From assembly GCA_963724015.1 (NCBI GenBank), contig CAVRTM010000021.1, forward strand, positions 186,001 through 250,000: a stretch of 64,000 nucleotides of DNA, given 5' to 3'. Source of the DNA: CAVRTM01 sp963724015 (GTDB taxonomy: Bacteria > Actinomycetota > Actinomycetes > Actinomycetales > Dermatophilaceae). Numbering within the stretch: the stretch's first letter is position 1; every line of letters begins with the position of its first letter. Under the pieces are notes generated by a model that ran no database searches, had not been told where the DNA came from, and saw only the letters and a list, made by a program, of their open reading frames with translations. Both the position numbers and the translations under genes were made by a program. Of this stretch, positions 46,728-54,997 are shown in pieces.

Positions 46728-47976
46728 GAACGTTTCACAAAACGGATCCGCGACCGTCGCTCTGGCGGCACCGCGACCTGCGGCTGGTCGTCCCGGCGCG
46801 GACGCTCTCCTTCGTCGGGGACGAGCTCGCGATGATCGCGCTCACCCTGAGGGTCCACGACCAGGGCGGTGGCACGCTGGGCGTCGCGCTGCTCATGGCG
46901 GCCTTCGCCCTGCCGACGGTCCTGCTGATGGGGGTGGCCGGCTCCGTGGCGGACCGCGTCGACTCCCGCGTGGCGCTGTTGGTGTCGACCGGCCTCCAGG
47001 TCGCGGCGTGCGTGGGCCTGGCGCTCGTGTCCGGCAGCTGGGCGACGTACCTGCTGGTCGTGGTGCTCCAGTGCGGCCAGGCGGTGGCCAACCCCACGTG
47101 GGGCGCCCTCGTCCCACGGATCGCAGGCGACCAGGACGTGGGCCGGGTCCTCGCTCTGCAGCAGAGCCTGCTCGCGGTCACGGCCATCGCCGGTGCCGCC
47201 CTCGCCGGCCTGGTGGTCGGCACGCACGGCAGCGCCGCGGCGCTCTGGCTCGACGCGGCGACGTTCGGTGGCCTGCTGATCGCCGCGGCCCTGGTCCGCA
47301 CCCGCCGGGGGGAGCGCGCCCCGGGAGCCGCGAACGCGCCACCCGCACGCGGACGCTGGACGGTCTGCGTGTGCTGCGCCGCGACCGGCTGGTCTGGCTC
47401 GTCTTCGTGTGGACCGTCCCCTTCGTCATCGTGCTCGAGGGCGTCAACGTCGTCGAGGTGTTCCTCGTGCGGGACGACCTCGGTGCGAGCGCGACGACGT
47501 ACGGCCTGCTCCAGGCGTTCTTCGGCGCGGGCGCCGTCGTCGGCTCCTGGCGGGCCGGGCGCTGCGGCACCGACCCGGGGCGGGTGCGGCTGCTGCTCGC
47601 CGGCCTGGCCGGTACGGCGGGGGCGATCGTCCTGGCCGGGATCTCGCCCGCGGCGGCGTTCCTGGCGGGGTCGCTGGTCCTGCTCGGCGGGTGCAACGGG
47701 GCGGTCAACGCCACGCTGGGCCCGCTCTACGTGCTGCGCACCCCCGAGGCGGAGCGGGGCCGGGTCCTCGCCGCCGTCAGCGGCGTCTCCCGCACCGGCT
47801 CGGTGCTCGCGCTGGGTCTCGGCGGTGTGTCCGGTGGGCTGGTCGGTCCCCGGGGGACCTTCGTGCTCGGCGGCGGGCTCGCCCTGCTCGTCGTCGCCGC
47901 GCTGTGCTGGTCGCTGCGCGGCGTCGACCGTGGCGCCACCGCGGTCGGCGTCGACCGTGCGGGCCCGCGGGCGGCG
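46721..47976 (+). CDS. MFS transporter (frame broken; 3' end unresolved)
   Basis: A major facilitator with the motif A-like GSVADRVDSRVALLVSTGLQ and about 12 helices, similar to macrolide/enterobactin-type exporters. The frame changes near 47330 (one missing or two extra bases); the second half continues from TRTLDGLRVLRRDRLVWLVF. Recognisable sequence ends near 47960 (LCWSLRGVDRG), but no stop occurs in that frame before 48672, inside the opposite dedA gene, so the end given is approximate and another error near 47970 is likely. Divergent from an ArsR-type gene that probably represses it. Confidence 0.8.
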
Positions 47977-48654
47977 TCAGCGGTCGCCGCGGACGTCCTC
48001 GACGGCATCGACGGTCTCGTCCGCCATGGCGTGGACGCGGCGGCGGTGGCGCAGGTACTCCACCAGGGCCGGGACGAGCGACACGGCCACGATGGCCAGC
48101 ACCGCCAGCTCCAGCTTGTCCTGCAGCACGGGGAACGCCTGCCCGAGGAAGTACCCGAGCAGGGTGATCCCGGTCGCCCACAGCACCGCCCCGACCAGGC
48201 TCCAGGTGAAGAACCGCCGGCGGTCCATCCTGCCGATGCCGGCGACCACGGTGATGAACGTGCGCACGACCGGGACGAACCGGCCGATGACCAGGGCCTT
48301 GTTGCCGTGCTGGTCGAAGAAGGCGTTGGTCTGGTCGAAGTAGCGCTTCTTGAGGAACCGGCCGTCCCGCTCGTACAGCGGTGCCCCCGCGGCGCGCCCG
48401 ATCTCGTAGCCGACGACGTTGCCGAGGAACGCCGCCGCCGACAGCACGACGCAGGCCACGCCGATGTTGACGTGGACCTGCCCGGTGGAGATGAACAGCC
48501 CCACCGCGAACAGCAGCGAGTCGCCCGGCAGGATCGGGAACAGCAGCCCGCACTCGATGAACACCATCAGGGCGCTGAACCAGAAGAACTGCGACCCGAA
48601 GCTCGACAGCAGGTACTGGGGGTCCATCCACTGGGGACCGAGCGAGTGCATCAC
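47977..48654 (-). CDS. DedA/SNARE-associated-type membrane protein
   Basis: A 225-residue inner-membrane protein. DedA signatures: FIECGLLFPILPGDSLLF, GNVVGYEIGRAAG, and GRFVPVVRTFITVVAGIGRM, with the reentrant-loop acidic and Arg residues. The family takes part in lipid-carrier recycling and membrane homeostasis. GTG 48654 is chosen because TACCCT ends 7 nt upstream; an ATG follows directly as second codon. Confidence 0.93.
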   Translation of the reverse strand: MMHSLGPQWMDPQYLLSSFGSQFFWFSALMVFIECGLLFPILPGDSLLFAVGLFISTGQVHVNIGVACVVLSAAAFLGNVVGYEIGRAAGAPLYERDGRFLKKRYFDQTNAFFDQHGNKALVIGRFVPVVRTFITVVAGIGRMDRRRFFTWSLVGAVLWATGITLLGYFLGQAFPVLQDKLELAVLAIVAVSLVPALVEYLRHRRRVHAMADETVDAVEDVRGDR

Positions 48655-48661
48655 GAGGTAG

Positions 48662-48667
48662 AGGGTA
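48662..48667 (-). promoter_or_regulatory. -10 hexamer TACCCT, leaderless dedA
   Basis: TACCCT on the minus strand ends 7 nt before the GTG at 48654. Confidence 0.5.
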
Positions 48668-48683
48668 CGTGAACCGCATCTGT

Positions 48684-48689
48684 CACAGT
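48684..48689 (+). promoter_or_regulatory. -10-like hexamer CACAGT, TrmH-type gene
   Basis: CACAGT ends 6 nt before the GTG at 48696. It is a weaker match than the others and supports that start only modestly. Confidence 0.35.
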
Positions 48690-48695
48690 GGCGTC

Positions 48696-49337
48696 GTGAG
48701 CCAGCAGGAGCAGGTGGGCGTCGGCCCGTGGCAGGGCCCGTGGCCGACGACGCAGGAGCGCCACCCGTACGACGAGGAGCTGCTCGCCGCGGGCGACCGG
48801 CGCAACGTCGTGGACCGTTACCGCTACTGGCGGCACGACGCCATCGTCCGCGACCTCGACACCCGCCGGCACGAGTTCCACGTGGCCGTCGAGAACTGGG
48901 GGCACGACTTCAACATCGGGTCGGTGATCCGGACCGCCAACGCCTTCAACGCCCAGGCCTTCCACATCGTCGGCCGCCGCCGCTGGAACCGGCGGGGGGC
49001 GATGGTCACCGACCGCTACCAGCACGAGCACCACCACGAGTCGGTGGAGGCCCTGGTCGAGTGGGCCGCCGGGCACGACGGCGGCCTGCCGCTGATCGGC
49101 ATCGACAACGTCCCGGGGTCGGTGCCGCTGGAGTCCTACGACCTGCCGCGGCGCTGCATCCTGCTCTTCGGCCAGGAGGGCCCCGGCCTGTCGGCGCCGG
49201 CGCGGGAGGCCTGCGTCGCCGTGCTGGACATCGCCCAGTTCGGCTCGACCCGCTCGATCAACGCCGGCGCCGCGGCCGCGGTGGCCATGCACGCCTGGGT
49301 CCGCCGGCACGCATTCGGCCAGTCCCCGACCGGCTGA
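48696..49337 (+). CDS. TrmH/SpoU-family RNA 2'-O-methyltransferase
   Basis: A SPOUT-class enzyme using S-adenosylmethionine. Motif 1 is NIGSVIRTANAF, motif 2 LLFGQEGPGLSAPA and motif 3 LDIAQFGSTRSINAGAAAAV, forming the trefoil knot. Target tRNA or rRNA ribose is unknown. GTG 48696 is preferred (213 residues); GTG 48669, 27 nt upstream with a weak GAGGG, is the alternative. Divergent from dedA. Confidence 0.92.
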   Translation: MSQQEQVGVGPWQGPWPTTQERHPYDEELLAAGDRRNVVDRYRYWRHDAIVRDLDTRRHEFHVAVENWGHDFNIGSVIRTANAFNAQAFHIVGRRRWNRRGAMVTDRYQHEHHHESVEALVEWAAGHDGGLPLIGIDNVPGSVPLESYDLPRRCILLFGQEGPGLSAPAREACVAVLDIAQFGSTRSINAGAAAAVAMHAWVRRHAFGQSPTG

Positions 49338-49448
49338 CCCGCCGGCGCCCGGAAGGGTCGCCGCGGGCTGTCGCACGTGCAAGGATCGGCGCAGCACGCC
49401 GGGTCTCGCCGCGCGAGCACCCCGGTCGACCGAGCAGGAGGAGTACCC

Positions 49449-50477
49449 ATGCCCATCGCGACCCCCGAGGTCTACGCCGACATGCTGGACCGCGCGAAGG
49501 CCGGCTCCTTCGCCTACCCGGCGATCAACGTGTCGTCCTCGCAGACGCTGAACGCCGCGATCCGCGGCTTCGCCGAGGCCGGCAGCGACGGCATCGTGCA
49601 GATCTCCACCGGGGGCGCGGAGTACCTTTCCGGACCGACCGTGAAGAACATGGTCAGCGGAGCGCTGGCGCTGGCCGCGTTCGCGCACGAGGTCGCCAAG
49701 GCCTACGACGTGCACATCGCGCTGCACACCGACCACTGCCCCAAGGACAAGCTGGACGGCTACGTCCGGCCGCTGCTCGCCGCCTCCACGGAGCGGGTGA
49801 AGGCCGGCGGCACGCCCTGGTTCCAGTCGCACATGTGGGACGGGTCGGCGGTGCCGCTGGAGGAGAACCTCGAGGTCGCCCGCGAGCTGCTGGGCCTGGC
49901 CAAGGCCGCCGACGTCATCCTGGAGATCGAGGTGGGCGTGGTCGGCGGCGAGGAGGACGGCGTCGAAGGGGGCGGCGGCGAGCAGCTCTACTCCACGCCC
50001 GAGGACGCGGTGGCGACGGTCGAGGCACTGGGGCTCGGTGAGAACGGGCGCTACCTCACGGCCCTGACGTTCGGCAACGTGCACGGCGTCTACAAGCCGG
50101 GCAACGTCAAGCTCCGCCCGGAGATCCTCAAGCGGGCGCAGGAGGCGGTCATCAAGGCCAAGGGCCTCGCGGCCGACGCCAAGCCGTTCGACCTGGTCTT
50201 CCACGGCGGGTCCGGCTCGCTGGCCGAGGAGATCTCCGCCGCCGTCGACTACGGCGTGGTCAAGATGAACGTGGACACCGACACCCAGTACGCCTTCACC
50301 CGCCCGGTCGCCGGCTACATGTTCAGCAGCTACGACGGCGTCCTGAAGGTCGACGGCGACGTCGGCAACAAGAAGCAGTACGACCCCCGGGCCTGGGGCA
50401 AGGTGGCCGAGGAAGGGATGGCCAGACGGGTCGTCGAGGCCTGTGAGCACCTGCGCAGCGCGGGCACGCACTCCTGA
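49449..50477 (+). CDS. fba: Fructose-bisphosphate aldolase, class II
   Basis: A 342-residue zinc-dependent aldolase interconverting fructose 1,6-bisphosphate with dihydroxyacetone phosphate and glyceraldehyde 3-phosphate. Zinc and substrate segments: HTDHCPKDKLD, EIEVGVVGGEEDGV, FGNVHGVYKPGNV, FHGGSGS and KMNVDTDTQYAF. The ATG follows AGGAGGAG. The stop overlaps the DUF3151 start by one base (TGATG). Confidence 0.97.
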   Translation: MPIATPEVYADMLDRAKAGSFAYPAINVSSSQTLNAAIRGFAEAGSDGIVQISTGGAEYLSGPTVKNMVSGALALAAFAHEVAKAYDVHIALHTDHCPKDKLDGYVRPLLAASTERVKAGGTPWFQSHMWDGSAVPLEENLEVARELLGLAKAADVILEIEVGVVGGEEDGVEGGGGEQLYSTPEDAVATVEALGLGENGRYLTALTFGNVHGVYKPGNVKLRPEILKRAQEAVIKAKGLAADAKPFDLVFHGGSGSLAEEISAAVDYGVVKMNVDTDTQYAFTRPVAGYMFSSYDGVLKVDGDVGNKKQYDPRAWGKVAEEGMARRVVEACEHLRSAGTHS

Positions 50478-50881
50478 TGGGCGGCAACCTGCTCGGGATC
50501 CCCGAGACCCTGCTCCCCACCGACCCCGCCGCCGCCCTGCTCGAGCAGGGCGAGGACCCGCGGTCGGTCGCGGCACGCCTCCCGTCCTCCTCCCTCGTGT
50601 GGTCCGTCCTCTCCGAGCAGGCCCTGGACGACGGCCGCACCATCGAGGCCTACGCCTTCGCCCGCACCGGCTACCACCGGGCGCTGGACTCCCTGCGCAA
50701 GGGCGGCTGGCGCGGCCAGGGCCCGGTGCCGTGGTCGCACGAGCCCAACCGGGGCTTCCTGCGCTCGCTGGCGGCGCTGAGCCGGGCAGCCGGCGCCATC
50801 TCCGAGACGGCCGAGGAGCGCCGCTGCGCGGACTTCCTGCGCGACTCCTCCCGTGAGGGCGCCGAGGCGCTCGGGCTCTGA
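50477..50881 (+). CDS. DUF3151 protein
   Basis: A 134-residue protein matching DUF3151: GIPETLLPTDPAAALLEQG, EAYAFARTGYHRALDSLRK, RGQGPVPWSHEPNRGFLR. Function unknown; it commonly follows fba in actinobacteria and is coupled to it here by a one-base overlap. Confidence 0.92.
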   Translation: MGGNLLGIPETLLPTDPAAALLEQGEDPRSVAARLPSSSLVWSVLSEQALDDGRTIEAYAFARTGYHRALDSLRKGGWRGQGPVPWSHEPNRGFLRSLAALSRAAGAISETAEERRCADFLRDSSREGAEALGL

Positions 50882-50882
50882 C

Positions 50883-52247
50883 ATGCGGCGCTCCGCCCTG
50901 CTCCTGGGGGCGCTGACCGGCGCCCTGGCCCTCACCCCGGCCGGGTGCTCGTCCTCGGCCGGGCAGGCGAGCCGCACTCCGCCGGCGTCCGCCTCCTCGG
51001 TGGCATCACCGTCAACCGCCTCTGGCACCTCGACTGCCGGCAGCCCGTCCGCCGGCAGCCCCACCACGGCCTCCCGCACGACCCCGGCGACCACCGCGTC
51101 GTCCCGCCCCCTGCCCACCGCGTCGACGCACCCGACCCCGACCCCGACCACGACGCCGGTCCCCGGCACCGACCCGGCGCCGCCGGCGTCACCGGTCCCC
51201 GCCGCGGTCCAGGCGGCGTACCGGCGGATGACCCCCGCGCAGCGGGTCGGGCAGCTGTTCATGGCCGGCACGCCGGCGACAACGGCGAGCGCGGCCGTGC
51301 TCGGGGTCATCCGCCGCCAGCACGTGGGGTCGGTGATCCTGACGGGGCGCAGCCACGCCAGTGTGGCGGCGACCCGCGTCGTGAGCCGGCGGCTGCAGGC
51401 CGCCGCGACGGCCGCGGCGACAGGAGGGGTCCCGCTGGTCGTCGCGGCCGACCAGGAGGGGGGCAACGTTCAGGTGCTGCAGGGGCCCGGCTTCTCCCGG
51501 ATGCCCACGGCGCTGACCCAGGGCGGCTGGGGCGCCGTACCGCTGAAGGCGTCGGCCAGGACGTGGGGCCAGCAGCTCGCCGCGGCGGGGGTCAACCTCA
51601 ACCTGGCGCCGGTCATGGACACCGTCCCCGGCGCGGCAGCCGCACGCACCAACGCGCCGATCGGCTTCTACCGCAGGGAGTTCGGCTACACCCCGTCCAC
51701 CGTGGCCACCCACGGCACCGCCTTCCTGACCGGGATGGCGTCCGCCGGCGTCGCCACCTCGGTCAAGCACTTCCCGGGCCTCGGCCGGGTGCGCGGCAAC
51801 ACCGACACCACCGCGGGCGTGACCGACACGGTGACCACCCCCACCGATCCCTACCTCGAGCCGTTCGCGGCCGGCGTCCGCGCCGGCGCACCCTTCCTCA
51901 TGCCTTCCACGGCCTACTACTCCCGGATCGACCCGCGGCACCCGGCGGCGTTCTCGCCCACCGTGCTGCAGGGCCTGGTCCGCCGCCAGCTGGGCTTTAC
52001 CGGCGTCGTGATCAGCGACGACCTCGGCAGCGCCAAGCAGGTCGCGCGGTGGACGCCGGGTCAGCGGGCCACCATGTTCGTGGACGCCGGCGGCGACATG
52101 GTGCTGACGGTGAACGTGTCGGTCCTGCCCGCGATGGTGCGGGCGGTGACCGCGCGGATGGCGAGCAGCCCCGCGTTCGCCCGCAAGGTCGACGCCGCCG
52201 CGCTGCGCGTCCTCACGGTCAAGCACCGGATGGGCCTGTTGCGCTGA
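50883..52247 (+). CDS. Secreted glycoside hydrolase family 3 (NagZ-like) protein with altered acid/base loop
   Basis: A 454-residue exported protein: signal peptide with Cys 22 in a weak lipobox (TPAGC), an 80-residue Ser/Thr/Pro linker, then a GH3 N-terminal barrel. Family blocks are VVAADQEGGNVQVL, VNLNLAPVMD, SVKHFPGLG and VVISDDLG with the predicted nucleophile Asp. The NagZ loop normally reads KH(F/I)PG...D(S/T)H; here it reads GNTDTTAGVTD, without the His that acts in acid-base catalysis. Role in peptidoglycan hexosamine cleavage is therefore uncertain. Begins 1 nt after the DUF3151 stop, so possibly in the same transcript as fba. Confidence 0.88.
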   Translation: MRRSALLLGALTGALALTPAGCSSSAGQASRTPPASASSVASPSTASGTSTAGSPSAGSPTTASRTTPATTASSRPLPTASTHPTPTPTTTPVPGTDPAPPASPVPAAVQAAYRRMTPAQRVGQLFMAGTPATTASAAVLGVIRRQHVGSVILTGRSHASVAATRVVSRRLQAAATAAATGGVPLVVAADQEGGNVQVLQGPGFSRMPTALTQGGWGAVPLKASARTWGQQLAAAGVNLNLAPVMDTVPGAAAARTNAPIGFYRREFGYTPSTVATHGTAFLTGMASAGVATSVKHFPGLGRVRGNTDTTAGVTDTVTTPTDPYLEPFAAGVRAGAPFLMPSTAYYSRIDPRHPAAFSPTVLQGLVRRQLGFTGVVISDDLGSAKQVARWTPGQRATMFVDAGGDMVLTVNVSVLPAMVRAVTARMASSPAFARKVDAAALRVLTVKHRMGLLR

Positions 52248-52278
52248 GCCGGCGGTGCCGGGGTGGCACGATGCCCGT

Positions 52279-53427
52279 ATGCGCAGCCGCAGCGAGACCG
52301 ACGAGCAGCGCGCCTTCCGCCAGATGGTGCGCGCGTTCCTGACCGAGAAGGTCGCGCCGCACGCCGAGACGTGGGAGCGCGAGGGCCTGGTGCCCAGGAG
52401 CCTGTACGCCGAGTTCGGCGCGCTGGGCGTCACCGGCCTGCAGGTGCCGGAGGAGTACGGCGGCGGCGGTGAGGCGTCGTTCGCCTACCAGGCCATCCTC
52501 ACCGAGGAGATCGTCGCCACCGGCGCGGCCACGGGGGCGCTCCTGCTGCACCTGAACGTCGTGCTGCCCTACTTCCTCGCCTACGGCACCCCCGAGCAGC
52601 TGGCCCGCTGGTGCCCCGGGTTCGTCTCGGGGACGCTGGTCACCGCGATCGCGATGACCGAGCCCGGCACCGGCTCCGACCTCGCCGGGATCACCGCGAC
52701 AGCCGTGCGGGACGGCGACCACTACGTCCTGGACGGTGCCAAGACGTTCATCACCGGCGGCGTGCAGGCCGACCTGGTGGTCGTGGTGGCCCGCACCTCC
52801 CGGGACGCGGGTGACCGCCGCGGCGGCCTGACCCTGCTGGTGGTCGAGAACGGCATGCCCGGCTTCTCCCGCGGCCGCAAGCTGGAGAAGCTGGGCCTGC
52901 GTTCCCAGGACACCGGGGAGCTGTTCTTCGACGGGGTGCGCGTCCCGGTCGCCAACCGGCTGGGCGAGGAGGGCCAGGCGTTCACCTACCTCGGCGCCAA
53001 CCTGCCGCAGGAGCGCATGGCGATCGCGGTCGGCTCCCAGGCCGCGTGCGAGCGCGCCATCTCGCTCACCCTCGACTACGTGCATGGGCGCACCGCCTTC
53101 GGCACCCCCGTCGCGGCGTTCCAGAACACCAAGTTCGTGCTGGCCGGCCTGTCCGCCAAGGTCGCGGCCGGGCGCACGCTGGTGGACGCCGCGCTGGCCG
53201 ACCTGGACCGGGGCGAGCTGTCCGGCGCCGACGCCGCCAGGGTCAAGCTCTACGCCACCGAGCTGCAGGCCGAGGTCGTCGACGCCTGCCTGCAGCTGCA
53301 CGGCGGCTACGGCTACATGCTGGAGTACCCGATCGCCCGGATGTACGCCGACGCCCGGGTCTCGCGGATCTACGGCGGCTCGAGCGAGATCATGAAGGTC
53401 CTCATCGCCCGGGACCTCGGCCTCTGA
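52279..53427 (+). CDS. Acyl-CoA dehydrogenase
   Basis: A 382-residue FAD enzyme introducing a trans-2,3 double bond into acyl-CoA. Signatures: MTEPGTGSDLAGI, the FAD-binding FITGG segment, GGYGYMLEYPIARMYADARV and IYGGSSEIMKVLIAR. The Glu of GYMLEYP is the likely catalytic base region. CACGAT ends 6 nt before the ATG, so it may be leaderless. Followed by thiolase, suggesting a beta-oxidation or branched-chain acyl-CoA pathway. Confidence 0.95.
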   Translation: MRSRSETDEQRAFRQMVRAFLTEKVAPHAETWEREGLVPRSLYAEFGALGVTGLQVPEEYGGGGEASFAYQAILTEEIVATGAATGALLLHLNVVLPYFLAYGTPEQLARWCPGFVSGTLVTAIAMTEPGTGSDLAGITATAVRDGDHYVLDGAKTFITGGVQADLVVVVARTSRDAGDRRGGLTLLVVENGMPGFSRGRKLEKLGLRSQDTGELFFDGVRVPVANRLGEEGQAFTYLGANLPQERMAIAVGSQAACERAISLTLDYVHGRTAFGTPVAAFQNTKFVLAGLSAKVAAGRTLVDAALADLDRGELSGADAARVKLYATELQAEVVDACLQLHGGYGYMLEYPIARMYADARVSRIYGGSSEIMKVLIARDLGL

Positions 53428-53493
53428 CCCGCCTGCAGGGCAGGTGCGTGGATGACACGATGGGCCGGTCGTCCTCACACCCGGGAGCAGCGC

Positions 53494-54687
53494 ATGCGTG
53501 ACGCCGTGATCGTCGATGCCGTCCGGACGCCGGTCGGGCGGCGTGGGGGAGCGCTCGCGGGCGCCCACCCCGTCGACCTCAGCGCGGTCGTCCTGCGCGC
53601 CCTGGCCGACCGGGTCGGGCTCGACCCGGCGCTGGTCGACGACGTGATCTGGGGCTGCGTGTCCCAGGTGGGGGAGCAGGGCCTGAACGTGGGGCGCAAC
53701 GCGGTGCTGGCCGCCGGCTGGCCCGACGCGGTGCCCGCCACCACGCTGGACCGCCAGTGCGGGTCCTCCCAGCAGGCCCTGCACTTCGCCGCCGCGGGAG
53801 TGGTCAGCGGCCAGTACGACGTCGCGGTCGCCGGCGGCGTCGAGTCGATGACCCGGGTCGCGATGGGCGCCAGCGTCCGCAGCGGTCCGGGGCTGCCGTT
53901 CGGCCCGGCGATGACGGCGCGCTACGGCGGGGTGCAGTTCAACCAGGGCGTCAGCGCCGAGATGGTCGCCCGCCGCTGGGGCCTCACCCGCGAGGACGTG
54001 GACCGCTACAGCGTGGAGTCGCACCGCCGCGCCGCGGCTGCGCGGGCGGCGGGGGCCTTCGCCGACGAGATCGTCCCGGTCGCGCTGGACGAGGACGGCG
54101 CGGTCCTGCTCGAGGGGGCGCCCGAGGCGGTGGGCGGCGCGACGGTGACCCAGGACGAGGGCATCCGCCCGGGCACGACCGCTGCCGTGCTGGCCGGGCT
54201 GAAGCCGGCGTTCGAGGACGGCGGCACCGTCACCGCGGGCAACGCCTCGCAGATCTCCGACGGCGCCGGCGCGCTGCTCGTCACCACCAGCGAGGTCGCC
54301 GCGGCGCGTGGCTGGCGCCCGATCGCCCGGGTCCATGCCGTGGCCGTGGTCGGCGTCGACCCGGTGCTCATGCTGACCGGTCCGATGCCCGCCACGCAGG
54401 CCGTCCTGAAACGGGCGGGGCTCGACCTCGCCGACATCGGCACCTTCGAGGTCAACGAGGCGTTCGCGTCGGTGCCGCTCGCCTGGCTGGCCGAGACCGG
54501 CGCCGACCCCGCCCTCCTCAACCCCGACGGCGGCGCCATCGCGCTCGGCCACCCCCTCGGCGGGTCCGGTGCCCGGCTGGCCACCACCCTGGTGCACCGG
54601 ATGCGGCGCACCGGCACGCGGTACGGGCTGCAGGCGATGTGCGAGGGCGGCGGCATGGCCAACGCGACGGTGCTCGAGCGCCTCTGA
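53494..54687 (+). CDS. Acetyl-CoA acetyltransferase / 3-ketoacyl-CoA thiolase
   Basis: A 397-residue thiolase. The acylated Cys is in LDRQCGSSQQALHFAAAGV, the His in NEAFASVPLAW and GGAIALGHPLGGSGAR, and the proton-donating Cys in LQAMCEGGGMANA. It cleaves or condenses acyl-CoA units. GGGAG precedes the ATG. Probably acts with the upstream acyl-CoA dehydrogenase. Confidence 0.95.
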   Translation: MRDAVIVDAVRTPVGRRGGALAGAHPVDLSAVVLRALADRVGLDPALVDDVIWGCVSQVGEQGLNVGRNAVLAAGWPDAVPATTLDRQCGSSQQALHFAAAGVVSGQYDVAVAGGVESMTRVAMGASVRSGPGLPFGPAMTARYGGVQFNQGVSAEMVARRWGLTREDVDRYSVESHRRAAAARAAGAFADEIVPVALDEDGAVLLEGAPEAVGGATVTQDEGIRPGTTAAVLAGLKPAFEDGGTVTAGNASQISDGAGALLVTTSEVAAARGWRPIARVHAVAVVGVDPVLMLTGPMPATQAVLKRAGLDLADIGTFEVNEAFASVPLAWLAETGADPALLNPDGGAIALGHPLGGSGARLATTLVHRMRRTGTRYGLQAMCEGGGMANATVLERL

Positions 54688-54786
54688 GCAGGCGCGGCGC
54701 TGAGCACGGTCGCCGCTGAGCGCGAGGCGGCGGCTGAGAGGGGCCGCGGAGGTGAGCGGCCGCGGAGGCGCCAGGGCGCGCGTGGT

Positions 54787-54823
54787 GCCGGGGGCCAGGA
54801 CCGTGTGGTGCCTGGCCCCCGGC
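54787..54823 (+). terminator. 13-bp hairpin terminator after thiolase
   Basis: GCCGGGGGCCAGG pairs perfectly with CCTGGCCCCCGGC across an 11-nt loop and is followed by TTT. Confidence 0.8.
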
Positions 54824-54950
54824 TTTCGCCCCCTGCTGTGGCCCCGTCTGCTCTCCCCCAGCAGGGTCGGGGCCGGAACGCGGTGGGGAATGTCCCCTGC
54901 ACCGTGCACCGCGTCCGAAGTGGATGATGCCGCACCCGACCCGCCTCAGG

Positions 54951-54966
54951 TGGCACAACCCTGCCA
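54951..54966. promoter_or_regulatory. TGGCA-N6-TGCCA inverted repeat
   Basis: A 5-bp inverted repeat 31 bp before the start of the regulator gene; a possible operator for autoregulation. Confidence 0.4.
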
Positions 54967-54997
54967 ATGGCCTTAACCTGCCACAGATGAATTCTCA

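Larger units (their letters stand above)
54688..54997. other. 310-bp intergenic region without a gene
   Basis: It starts with imperfect GCTGAG-type repeats (54695-54760), holds a strong terminator (54787-54823), then nested inverted repeats: ACGCGGTG (54878-54885) with CACCGCGT (54907-54914) around GGGGA/TCCCC. TGGCA-N6-TGCCA (54951-54966) and TTAACCT follow close to the next start. I see no coding region or RNA family. Confidence 0.6.
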
